From Actinomycetes bacterium (GTDB lineage Bacteria > Actinomycetota > Acidimicrobiia > Acidimicrobiales > RAAP-2), in assembly GCA_021826255.1 (NCBI GenBank), contig JAKBAZ010000081.1, positions 1-6,200 of the forward strand: 6,200 nt of DNA. Reading direction: 5' to 3'. Shown here piece by piece: positions 1 through 4,759 of the stretch. Both the position numbers and the translations under genes were made by a program. A model generated the notes under the pieces. It saw nothing but the letters and a program-made list of their open reading frames with translations. It had not been told where the DNA came from and did no database searches. Positions within the stretch are counted from its first letter, which is position 1; each line of letters starts with the position of its first letter.

Positions 1-320
1 TCGTCGTCGATGAACATCTCGATTTTCACCGGCCCGACGAAGCTGTAGCCCTCTCCCATAGCGTGCTGGCGAACACTCTCCTCGAGTTCTTCCACCAAGG
101 CCTGCTGAAACCCTTCGAAGCGAACGGCGTCGTCGGGACCTATCCACACCCGAACGACGTTCGGCGAGAGCATTCCCTGGGGCGCGAGGCGACGCGAGAG
201 GTCCACCTCGCGAGCGATCTTCGCCGCGATCTCAATCGGCTGGAGGGCGTTTCGAAAGGGCCGTGACACGGTCCTCTCGAACATCCTCTCCAGACGGTTT
301 TCCACTCGCTTGAGAGCCAT
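1..320 (-). CDS. fhaA: FhaA-type protein, N-terminal DUF3662 domain (partial, runs off left edge)
   Basis: The reverse strand opens with ATG at 320 and stays open to the window edge, giving about 106 residues. It begins MALKRVENRLERMFERTV and continues with ALQPIEIAAKIAREVD, then LAPQGMLSPNVVRVWIGPDD and a GYSFVGPVKIEMF segment. This is the layout of the DUF3662 domain at the N terminus of actinobacterial FhaA (Rv0020c type): amphipathic helix, the 'P-E-A-L' helix, 'aPN-y-V-l' strand, then a strand before the linker. In the family a C-terminal FHA domain binds phosphothreonine on Ser/Thr-kinase substrates, and mycobacterial FhaA links PknB signalling to peptidoglycan synthesis through MviN; that domain lies outside this window. 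A GGGGA stretch sits 4 bases before the ATG, and a TACGAT -10-like box at 330-335 would leave a leader of only about 3 bases. The adjacent tRNA-Leu(CAG) supports the assignment. Confidence 0.85.
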   Translation of the reverse strand, partial: MALKRVENRLERMFERTVSRPFRNALQPIEIAAKIAREVDLSRRLAPQGMLSPNVVRVWIGPDDAVRFEGFQQALVEELEESVRQHAMGEGYSFVGPVKIEMFIDD

Positions 321-329
321 GTCGTCCCC

Positions 330-335
330 ATCGTA
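330..335 (-). promoter_or_regulatory. candidate -10 box of fhaA
   Basis: The reverse strand reads TACGAT, four of six matches to TATAAT including the key T, A and final T. Transcription would begin near 323, about 3 bases before the fhaA ATG. I see no convincing -35 box 16-18 bases upstream. The same TACGATGG word occurs at the lysR promoter (4701-4708). Confidence 0.35.
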
Positions 336-388
336 CCGGGGACGAGGAGAGAATTGCGGTGCCTAGAGTCTCAGGGATACCCGTGGGC

Positions 389-394
389 TAGACT
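389..394 (+). promoter_or_regulatory. candidate -10 box of tRNA-Leu
   Basis: TAGACT matches TATAAT at four of six positions and would start transcription near 401, five bases before the mature tRNA 5' end at 406. The -35 region at 17-base spacing (366-371, GAGTCT) is poor. The 85-base gap 321-405 lies between divergent fhaA and tRNA, so both promoters must lie in it or nearby. Confidence 0.35.
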
Positions 395-405
395 TTTCCT
401 CTCAC

Positions 406-491
406 GGGCGAGTGGCGAAATGGCAGACGCGCTAGCTTCAGGTGCTAGTTCTCGTAAGGGAGTGCGGGTTCAAGTCCCGCCTCGCCCACCA
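406..491 (+). tRNA. leuT: tRNA-Leu(CAG) with encoded CCA
   Basis: All class II tRNA parts can be drawn. The acceptor stem is GGGCGAG (406-412) with CTCGCCC (481-487), discriminator A at 488 and encoded CCA at 489-491. The anticodon stem is CTAGC (432-436) with GCTAG (444-448) around the loop TTCAGGT; anticodon CAG at 439-441 reads CUG. There is a long variable arm (449-463), and a T-arm GCGGG-TTCAAGT-CCCGC (464-480). The long variable arm plus CAG anticodon identify leucine. The gene diverges from fhaA, as leuT does near fhaA in Mycobacterium tuberculosis, and it converges on the broken PIN-toxin gene, whose stop lies 5 bases beyond the CCA. Confidence 0.97.
473..490. repeat. tRNA 3'-end copy of an imperfect 18-base direct repeat
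   Basis: AGTCCCGCCTCGCCCACC, inside the tRNA 3' end, matches 1692-1709 at 15 of 18 positions in the same orientation. tRNA 3' ends are usual integrase target sites. No integrase is in view, so an att site is only a possibility. Confidence 0.25.
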
Positions 492-495
492 TTGC

Positions 496-905
496 TCATC
501 CCATGTGTAGTAGTCCGAGAAACCGAGCGGGTGTACTCACGGGAATGTGATTCGCGAGTGCCAACAGATCGTCATCGCCACTCACGAGGTTCAATCGACT
601 GACCTGAGCAAGCGCGATGAGATAGTCGTCGTTGGCATCACGCGAGTGAACAACAGGTTCAACGTCTTGAATACTCAACCACGTTGCGAAGTGGCAAAGC
701 AACAAAATGACCGCCGCAGATTCAGTCGCCGTAATGACGCTCGCAATCTTCGAGTAGCGCAACGTTCTTTCCAACTCACTCACTGGTTCTTCGCACACCA
801 CGAGCTCGAATAAGCCAAGACGCCCGATCGAAGAAGCTGCGCAGGAGTGCCCTTCGCCGACAGACGTGCGGAGACCAGCACGTTCACATCAAGAACGGTG
901 CACAT
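496..905 (-). pseudogene. PIN-domain toxin (VapC-like), broken by a single-base frameshift
   Basis: Reading from ATG at 905 gives MCTVLDVNVLVSARLSAKG then TPAQLLRSGVL, a PIN-domain N terminus with catalytic Asp6 (LDVN). This frame then hits a stop within about 15 codons. In another minus frame the protein resumes as GLFELVVCEEPVSELERTL and runs to a stop at 496 through DANDDYLIALAQ, SGDDDLLALA and IPVSTPARFLGLL, the usual PIN_3/COG1569-type C terminus with its acidic residues. Adding one base near 813-817 (a missing C in the plus-strand GCC) would join the halves into about 135 residues, a normal length. The start lies 3 bases after the antitoxin stop, so the pair is a toxin-antitoxin operon. 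Either the toxin is dead or this is a sequencing error; no slippery heptamer suggests programmed frameshifting. Family assignment is firm; loss of function is inferred. Confidence 0.85.
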
Positions 906-908
906 TCG

Positions 909-1139
909 TTACGACTGCGCGTGCCGCGTGGCCTCTTGCGCTTCGAGCGCCACTCTTGCCGCTTCCGCTTCGGTGAACGTCGCCCGTTCCCAAATGTGAT
1001 TGAGGAGGTCTAAGCCGAGGTCTCGACGTAGCGCTTCTTCAATAACTTGACTGTCACCCTTGCCCGACCGAGTGGCTGTCACCTTGACGGCAGTCAGCAA
1101 CTTTTCGTCAATGGTGAGGGTAGTGCGCGTCTTTGACAC
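909..1139 (-). CDS. ribbon-helix-helix antitoxin (VapB-like)
   Basis: This 76-residue protein starts at GTG 1139. Its N terminus is an RHH/CopG fold: strand TRTTLTID (residues 4-11), helix ELLTAVKVTA-like to about residue 23, a Gly turn (26-28), and helix DSQVIEEALRRDLGL (29-43). The C-terminal half (LLNHIWERATFTEAEAARVALEAQ) is the acidic, helical tail that normally wraps the toxin. In the family the RHH dimer represses its own operon and neutralises the PIN RNase. The partner toxin gene starts 3 bases downstream and is frameshifted, so this may be an orphaned antitoxin that can still bind DNA. GTG is preferred because the ATG at 1141 is out of frame. An inverted repeat lies just upstream at 1166-1185. 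Confidence 0.85.
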   Translation of the reverse strand: MSKTRTTLTIDEKLLTAVKVTATRSGKGDSQVIEEALRRDLGLDLLNHIWERATFTEAEAARVALEAQEATRHAQS

Positions 1140-1145
1140 ATCAGC

Positions 1146-1151
1146 ACTTTA
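1146..1151 (-). promoter_or_regulatory. candidate -10 box of the RHH antitoxin operon
   Basis: The reverse strand reads TAAAGT, with its last T exactly 7 bases before the G of the GTG start at 1139. That predicts a leaderless message. No good -35 is present; the -35 position falls inside the inverted repeat at 1166-1185. An alternative -10 is TATCAT (1183-1188), a 5/6 match, which would give a leader of about 38 bases. Confidence 0.4.
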
Positions 1152-1165
1152 GGATCAAAGCACCA

Positions 1166-1197
1166 CATTCGGACTTGCGCGAATGATAAAGATTCGG
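1166..1197. promoter_or_regulatory. candidate antitoxin operator: alternating ATTCGG half-sites
   Basis: CATTCG (1166-1171) and CGAATG (1180-1185) form a perfect 6-base inverted repeat with an 8-base spacer. A further ATTCGG occurs at 1192-1197, repeating 1167-1172. Half-site centres are therefore spaced about 12-13 bases in alternating orientation. The array lies between the DUF4260 stop and the antitoxin start, over the expected -35 region. RHH antitoxins typically bind such tandem short sites; the binding protein here is inferred from position. Confidence 0.45.
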
Positions 1198-1233
1198 AAG
1201 TGGTCCGTTAGACCCCTGGAGCGCGTCGCCACG

Positions 1234-1623
1234 TCACTCGTGTTGAGGCGCGCCCTGTGCGAGGGCCCCCAAGTGAGTGCTCGTGAATCCGCTGTCGTAC
1301 TTCAGTCCGTATCCCATCAAGCGATCGAACCCCACGTGACCTAACCAGATAAGCCCACAGGCCGAGGTCAACGCGTGGTGCCACCCGGCGAGAACGACGA
1401 GAGACGGCAGGAAGTAACTGTGTCCCGCGTTGTACACGAAGACGCCCACTGTGCTGTTGCGAAGGTAGCCAATCATGAAGATGTCTGGCACGAAAAAGGA
1501 GGTGGGGTATATCCACCATTGCTGAAGTGTGACATCGAAGAGAGCGATGGATGAGGTCAGCAGAGCTCCGCCATCCAGACGAAGCCATGTCCGTGGTCGG
1601 GAGTTCACAACACCGTCAGCCAT
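1234..1623 (-). CDS. DUF4260 family small membrane protein
   Basis: This 129-residue protein starts at ATG 1623. It shows the conserved blocks of DUF4260: WLRLDGGALL (13-22), FFVPDIFMIGYL (43-54, proline-Asp and GY), VYNAGHSYFLPSL (63-75, the YNxxH motif), and IWLGHVGFDRLMGYGLKYDSG (92-112) followed by FTSTHLG (113-119). The non-polar stretches between these suggest three or four short membrane helices. The molecular function of the family is not known to me, and I do not assign one. It lies about 100 bases downstream of the intact vapC, same strand, and upstream of the RHH antitoxin operator. Base composition is lower in G+C than the right half of the window, like the neighbouring broken toxin region. 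I see no clear Shine-Dalgarno or -10 before the ATG. Confidence 0.8.
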   Translation of the reverse strand: MADGVVNSRPRTWLRLDGGALLTSSIALFDVTLQQWWIYPTSFFVPDIFMIGYLRNSTVGVFVYNAGHSYFLPSLVVLAGWHHALTSACGLIWLGHVGFDRLMGYGLKYDSGFTSTHLGALAQGAPQHE

Positions 1624-1723
1624 GAGTGAGGACCGCCCTTCTCTTGCCCCGATGACTACAGGGTGGTCCCCACGAATCTCGATGGAGGGCGAGTCCCACC
1701 TCGCGCTCCGCAGACGTCTCTAG
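1624..1723. other. non-coding gap between DUF4260 and vapC, holding a tRNA-like repeat
   Basis: This 100-base gap has no supportable gene. It contains an 18-base stretch (1692-1709) resembling the 3' end of the tRNA-Leu gene. I found no hairpin followed by a T-run and no convincing promoter for DUF4260. Confidence 0.5.
1692..1709. repeat. distal copy of the imperfect 18-base direct repeat
   Basis: AGTCCCACCTCGCGCTCC lies in the gap between vapC and DUF4260. With 473-490 it brackets about 1.2 kb containing the RHH antitoxin, the broken toxin and DUF4260, the lowest-G+C part of the window. A 15/18 match in G+C-rich DNA may be chance. Confidence 0.25.
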
Positions 1724-2149
1724 TCAGTGGTGATCTGGATGAGGCACTGAAAGGATCTTCAGGTCATCGATGCCCTCAAAGTCCCTGGGGTTGCACGAAT
1801 AGAGAGGTAGGTCGCGACTGAGCGCAGTCGCTGCGATGAGGGCGTCGTACGCTCGCGCCGCGGGTTTTCTTCCGCTCCGTCGAAGTGATGCCGCAACTCG
1901 ACCGAACGCCCGAGCCGCAGCCGCATCGAAGGGGAGCGCCACAAAATCGGACTCTGCTTGCTGTAGGTGCGCGAGTCGAGCGGCTCGCTCCCCATCGTCA
2001 CTTGTGGCGAGCGGGCCCACCGACAGTTCGGCGAGAGTGATGGCCGAAATGAGGGGAACGTCAGGAAGGAACTGAGCGGAGTCGATCCGGGGCAAGAGAA
2101 TCACCGTAGAGGTGTCGAGTAACCCCTCCGCGGCGCGAGTCTCGCTCAC
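1724..2149 (-). CDS. vapC: VapC-type PIN-domain ribonuclease toxin
   Basis: This 141-residue protein starts at GTG 2149, which overlaps the antitoxin stop as GTGA. The PIN-domain acidic residues are all visible: Asp12 (LLDTST), Glu41 (ITLAELSVG), Asp102 (RAYDALIAATAL) and the terminal NPRDFEGIDDL segment (120-130) that supplies the fourth carboxylate. Family members are Mg2+-dependent endoribonucleases, many cutting tRNA or rRNA, held inactive by the cognate antitoxin. Length and motifs are normal, so the toxin appears intact, unlike the PIN gene at 496-905. The four-base overlap implies translational coupling to the antitoxin, the usual way the antitoxin is made first. The cleaved RNA cannot be told from sequence. 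Confidence 0.93.
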   Translation of the reverse strand: MSETRAAEGLLDTSTVILLPRIDSAQFLPDVPLISAITLAELSVGPLATSDDGERAARLAHLQQAESDFVALPFDAAAARAFGRVAASLRRSGRKPAARAYDALIAATALSRDLPLYSCNPRDFEGIDDLKILSVPHPDHH

Positions 2150-2382
2150 AGGGTCGCGTCCATGACGCGCTCGATGTCTGCCCGGAATCTCTCGCCGTCA
2201 ACGCGGGGAAGGTTCCGCCATCGTGTGAGAAGCGTGTCGGCGCTGAGTCCCTGGTGGGCTAACGGTCGCAACTCGGCTACCGGAATCCCGTCTCGGGTAA
2301 CGACGAGGGTCTCTCCCCGACTCACGCGATTGACAACGTCCCCACCATGATTGCGAAGCTCACGAATCGTGACGTACGTCAT
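2146..2382 (-). CDS. vapB: Phd/YefM-type antitoxin (VapB partner)
   Basis: This 78-residue protein starts at ATG 2382. The N terminus MTYVTIRELRNHGGDVVNRV followed by SRGETLVVTRDGIPVAELRPL is the Phd/YefM DNA-binding fold (strand, helix, 'V-rGe-v-vTr-G-pvA-l-P'). The C-terminal part (LSADTLLTRWRNLPRVDGERF, ending IERVMDATL) is the toxin-binding tail. The toxin gene overlaps its stop by four bases. In the family the antitoxin, alone and with toxin, represses the operon; palindromes on both sides of the start codon (2395-2404, 2370-2381, 2360-2372) fit autorepression. An extended -10 box lies so close that the mRNA would begin at the ATG itself. Confidence 0.92.
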   Translation of the reverse strand: MTYVTIRELRNHGGDVVNRVSRGETLVVTRDGIPVAELRPLAHQGLSADTLLTRWRNLPRVDGERFRADIERVMDATL

Positions 2383-2404
2383 ACGATGAGTGTATCACGC
2401 GTGA
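2360..2404. promoter_or_regulatory. candidate vapBC operators: three palindromes
   Basis: Three perfect palindromes flank the vapB start. TCACGCGTGA (2395-2404) overlaps the TG of the extended -10. TGACGTACGTCA (2370-2381) overlaps the first codons. TCACGA-A-TCGTGA (2360-2372) follows. The first and third share the half-sites TCACG/CGTGA, with 0 and 3 bases between. Binding of a repressor here would block RNA polymerase. The assignment to VapB/VapBC is inferred from position. Confidence 0.5.
2389..2397 (-). promoter_or_regulatory. extended -10 promoter of vapBC, leaderless
   Basis: The reverse strand reads TGATACACT: an extended -10 (TGn) plus TACACT. The last T (2389) is 7 bases from the A of the ATG (2382), so +1 would be the start codon. 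The -35 position (about 2412-2417, TACCCC) is poor, as is common for extended -10 promoters. Confidence 0.55.
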
Positions 2405-2597
2405 GACCAAAGGGGTACGCCCACGGGCGGTGAGGGCTTCTACGAACCCCGTCACTCCCCACGTGATGCACCTTGGGTTGCGTCCCTCGAAGTAGTACCC
2501 ACGAGGCGACCCACGACTTCCCCTCGGCCCCTCACCCAACACGAGAGAGGTGACGCGTGGCTGAGAGGAAGAGCCTGAATCCTGGAGACCCCACGTC
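2405..2597. other. intergenic gap between vapBC promoter and DUF4287 gene
   Basis: About 190 bases without a gene I can support. A minus-strand open frame (2360-2611, 83 codons) crosses it but overlaps both neighbours and resembles nothing I recognise. A modest inverted repeat CCTCG...CGAGG lies near 2485-2507, without a T-run. The promoter of the DUF4287 gene should be here; I could not pick one out. Confidence 0.4.
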
Positions 2598-2807
2598 GTG
2601 CTTGCCGTCATTGAAGAGACCTACGGCCGGTCCATCGCCGAGTGGCACGACATTATTCACTCCTGCGGAGTCACTCGACACATGCAGTTCGTCACGCACG
2701 TGAAGACCGTCCACGCCATGGGTCACGGTCACGCCAACGCCCTCGTGGGCTGGACCCTCGCCGGCGAGGTGGCACCCCCGGAAGCAGGTTCGTCCGACGA
2801 CTCTTGA
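2598..2807 (+). CDS. DUF4287 domain small protein
   Basis: This 69-residue protein starts at GTG 2598, the only start codon after an in-frame stop at 2562. VLAVIEETYGRSIAEWHDII (1-20) matches the family's 'yl..IEekTGks...f' opening. HMQFVTHVKTVHAMGHGHANALVGW (28-52) is the signature 'i..wLk.ehglGHGHAnALV' block. The rest is a short acidic tail ending SSDDS. DUF4287 proteins are small, cytoplasmic and of unknown function, so no role is assigned. A GGAG at 2584-2587, 10 bases before the start, is a weak ribosome-binding site. The stop lies three bases from the stop of the convergent SDR gene, and the gene is the only plus-strand one between the tRNA and the transporter. Slight N-terminal truncation relative to the family is possible. 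Confidence 0.78.
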   Translation: MLAVIEETYGRSIAEWHDIIHSCGVTRHMQFVTHVKTVHAMGHGHANALVGWTLAGEVAPPEAGSSDDS

Positions 2808-2810
2808 GGG

Positions 2811-3767
2811 TCAGTCGAGCAGTCCCCCGTCGTCACTCAGCCAACGCTCGGGCCACTCAGTGTCGGCGAACCACGCCGCGGTATCGTCCACACTCTCTTC
2901 GAGTGGACGAAGGAGAAGCCCCTGGGCCAACGCCGCAGAGTTGTCGAGAGTCATCAACGTCTCCGCGAGAGGTCCGGACCAAAGCGGAAAGCGCTGTCGC
3001 CATTCGGGATCGCTCAGACGCGCCGAGTCAATCTCCACCAGAGTCGTGCCCGGTGGCGCCACTCGCGACGCCACGACCTCGAGCATCTCACCGAAGCTCA
3101 CCGACGGCGAGGGTCCGAGAACGTTGAACGCGCCCGACACCCGCCCCTCAACGAGACGGGCGGAGAACTCGCCGAGATCTCGCGCGTCAATCCACTGAAA
3201 GGGCAGGTGGCGAGGTCCCGGGAAGGCCACTCGGCCACCGCGAGACAGTCGCGCGACCCAATAGGGAAAACGCAACGTGTGGTCGTGTGAACCAATGATG
3301 TAGGTCGGGCGAAGATAGCCCGAGGACAACCCGAAGAGTTCTCGACCCGTCCGCTCGCACTCCGCCTTCAAGACTCCGTAGGTCTCGGAGGTCACGGGGG
3401 CGTTGGGGTCGATCTCGCCGAGTTGGAGAAGCGGAGCGGACTCGTTGGCCCCCTCGAACGAGGGTGGCTCGTACGCCGCCACCGTCGAGATCTGTTGGTA
3501 GTAGCCGGCTCGATCACCCAGGGCATCGAAGAGCAGTTCGACGTCGCGACGCTGGTAGGCGATGGCGTCCACCGTCGCGTCAAACGAGAGTCCGGCGAGA
3601 GCCGAGAGGTCCTCACGGCGATCGCCGAAGAGACGAACGACCGAGGTGGGAGTGTCACTCGGGGTACGACCGCGATTAAAGGTGGTCACCGCGTGGCCGC
3701 GATCGACGAGCGCGCGAACGGCGGCCCGCCCGACGAAGGAGGAGCCGCCAATGACGAGGACGTTCAC
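2811..3767 (-). CDS. NAD(P)-dependent epimerase/dehydratase-like protein (extended SDR)
   Basis: I choose GTG 3767, giving 318 residues, because the Rossmann opening MNVLVIGGSSFVGRAAV starts there; a longer reading from 3863 only adds an Arg-rich tail lying inside lysR. The nucleotide-binding motif is GGSSFVG (7-13), followed by GHAVTTFNRGR (24-34), where Asn31-Arg32 suggests NADP rather than NAD preference. The catalytic set is present: Ser94/Thr95 (QISTVAAY) and Tyr130-x3-Lys134 (YGVLK). A YLRPTYIIGSHD segment and a substrate domain with FQWIDARDLGEF and FNVLGPSPSVSFGEML follow, typical of extended SDRs and of the 'lGGtrFlG' subgroup. The substrate is unknown. The gene starts 11 bases after the lysR stop, with no obvious ribosome-binding site, so it is probably co-transcribed with lysR. 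It is convergent with DUF4287, three bases apart. Confidence 0.85.
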   Translation of the reverse strand: MNVLVIGGSSFVGRAAVRALVDRGHAVTTFNRGRTPSDTPTSVVRLFGDRREDLSALAGLSFDATVDAIAYQRRDVELLFDALGDRAGYYQQISTVAAYEPPSFEGANESAPLLQLGEIDPNAPVTSETYGVLKAECERTGRELFGLSSGYLRPTYIIGSHDHTLRFPYWVARLSRGGRVAFPGPRHLPFQWIDARDLGEFSARLVEGRVSGAFNVLGPSPSVSFGEMLEVVASRVAPPGTTLVEIDSARLSDPEWRQRFPLWSGPLAETLMTLDNSAALAQGLLLRPLEESVDDTAAWFADTEWPERWLSDDGGLLD

Positions 3768-3778
3768 GAACAGGGACG

Positions 3779-4696
3779 CTACTCGCTCGCCCACGACACG
3801 TTGCCGCTCGCCACGTCGAGGAGCCGGCGCGCGAGGCGAGTCGGAGTGACGTCTCGTCGCCAAATTGCTCGAAAGACTCGGGTGAGGTTCACATCGTGTG
3901 TGGGCACTTCCACGAGGCGCCCGGACTCGAGGTCCTCTCTCGCGGCGATCTCACTCAGCACGACGGGGTCGGCCCCACGACGCGCCGCCCCGAGCAGGGC
4001 TCCGGTGGAACCCAACTCCACGTGGGTGTGGACTCCGCCCACCTCGCTGAGGGCCGCCTCGAGAACCTCGCGAGTTCCCGACCCAGGTTCTCGCGTGACG
4101 AGATCAACTCCCGCGAGATCACTCACGAGTAAGGGGCGGCGACGAGACGCCCAGGGGTGAGCCGGATGGACCACAATCACGAGTCGATCCTCCCCGACGA
4201 CCCGTTCCTCGAGGTCGAGGTGGTCCTCCCAGGGTCCCTCCACGAATCCAAGGTCCGCGCGACGAGCCACCACCTGTTCCACCACGCGAGACGAGTTAAC
4301 GACGTCGAGGCCGAGCGCGACTTCGGAGGACTCTCTCGCCAACTCGCGCAACCACTGGGGAATGAGATACTCGCCCACCGTCAAGGAGGCGGCGACGCGC
4401 ACTCTGCCCGACGAGGCGTCGCGCAAGGACTGCGCCTCGCGCCGAAGCGACTCCACCTCCACGAGAACTCGCTCGACGGCTCTGAGAACATCCCGGGCCT
4501 CCTCACTCACCCGAGTGCCGCTGGGGCTTCGATCGAGGAGGCGGACCCCGAGGCCCGACTCGAGTTCCTTCATCCGGGCGCTGACCGCGGGTTGGGAGAG
4601 TCCGTGACGCCGCGCGGCCCGACCGAGACTGCCCAACTCCGCGACGCTCGAGAGCACGTCGAGGGAGAAGAGGTCCGGAAGCGCCGGGGGTAGCAC
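3779..4696 (-). CDS. LysR-family transcriptional regulator (CysL/CbbR-like effector domain)
   Basis: This 305-residue protein starts at GTG 4696; an in-frame TAG at 4712-4714 excludes longer forms. The winged helix-turn-helix occupies about residues 9-68: FSLDVLSSVAELGSLGRAAR, then HGLSQPAVSARMKELESGLG and VRLLDRSPSGTRVSEEA. An Arg-rich linker helix (about 69-92) leads to the periplasmic-binding-like domain, which opens VRVAASLTVGEYLIPQWL and continues with RADLGFVEG and VIVVHPAHPWA. These resemble the CysL/CbbR/YwfK group of LTTRs, many of which respond to sulfur or carbon metabolites; the effector here is not known. It diverges from the TDT transporter across a 139-base spacer holding a T-N11-A dyad, so it probably regulates the transporter and itself. 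The SDR gene follows closely on the same strand. Confidence 0.92.
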   Translation of the reverse strand: MLPPALPDLFSLDVLSSVAELGSLGRAARRHGLSQPAVSARMKELESGLGVRLLDRSPSGTRVSEEARDVLRAVERVLVEVESLRREAQSLRDASSGRVRVAASLTVGEYLIPQWLRELARESSEVALGLDVVNSSRVVEQVVARRADLGFVEGPWEDHLDLEERVVGEDRLVIVVHPAHPWASRRRPLLVSDLAGVDLVTREPGSGTREVLEAALSEVGGVHTHVELGSTGALLGAARRGADPVVLSEIAAREDLESGRLVEVPTHDVNLTRVFRAIWRRDVTPTRLARRLLDVASGNVSWASE

Positions 4697-4702
4697 CTCA
4701 CC

Positions 4703-4708
4703 ATCGTA
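4703..4708 (-). promoter_or_regulatory. candidate -10 box of lysR, leaderless
   Basis: The reverse strand reads TACGAT, with the last T exactly 7 bases from the G of GTG 4696. A GAGACA sequence (4724-4729), 4/6 to TTGACA, lies upstream at a short 15-base spacing. If this is the promoter, the message starts at the GTG. Confidence 0.45.
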
Positions 4709-4731
4709 CGCCTACTACTTCGCTGTCTCTC

Positions 4732-4744
4732 CCCTTATTAAGGG
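4732..4744. promoter_or_regulatory. 13-base palindrome in lysR-TDT spacer
   Basis: CCCTTA-T-TAAGGG is a perfect inverted repeat around one central T. It lies 22 bases (centre to centre, 32) from the LysR-type dyad, so it may be a second contact site for the regulator or a site for another protein. It is not a terminator: there is no T-run and no loop of useful size. Confidence 0.45.
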
Positions 4745-4759
4745 ACTTCGGGGGAACTA

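Noticed and set aside
547..813. 88-codon plus-strand open frame opposite the broken PIN toxin
   Set aside because: No motif, and the minus strand encodes the PIN-domain C terminus.
813..820. Programmed ribosomal frameshift joining the PIN halves
   Set aside because: No X XXY YYZ slippery site, no internal Shine-Dalgarno at a useful distance and no downstream hairpin that I can see.
1208..1588. 126-codon minus-strand open frame overlapping DUF4260
   Set aside because: Arg/Ser/His-rich nonsense; the alternative frame carries all DUF4260 signature blocks.
496..2382. CRISPR array or transposon within the accessory region
   Set aside because: No regularly spaced repeats, no transposase or integrase motifs and no terminal inverted repeats were found.
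3768..3863. Longer start for the SDR gene at 3863
   Set aside because: The extra residues are Arg/Pro-rich, lie within the lysR coding sequence and precede a normal Rossmann start at GTG 3767.
3423..4160. 245-codon plus-strand open frame opposite the SDR and LysR genes
   Set aside because: Its translation is low-complexity, rich in Arg, Ser and Gly with no motif, and both underlying minus-strand genes are clear. It is a shadow frame of G+C-rich coding DNA.
4157..4693. 178-codon plus-strand open frame antisense to lysR
   Set aside because: No recognisable domain; lysR in this region has complete HTH and effector motifs.
4732..4744. CCCTTATTAAGGG as a transcription terminator
   Set aside because: It has a one-base centre, no T-run, and lies between divergent genes where no terminator is needed.
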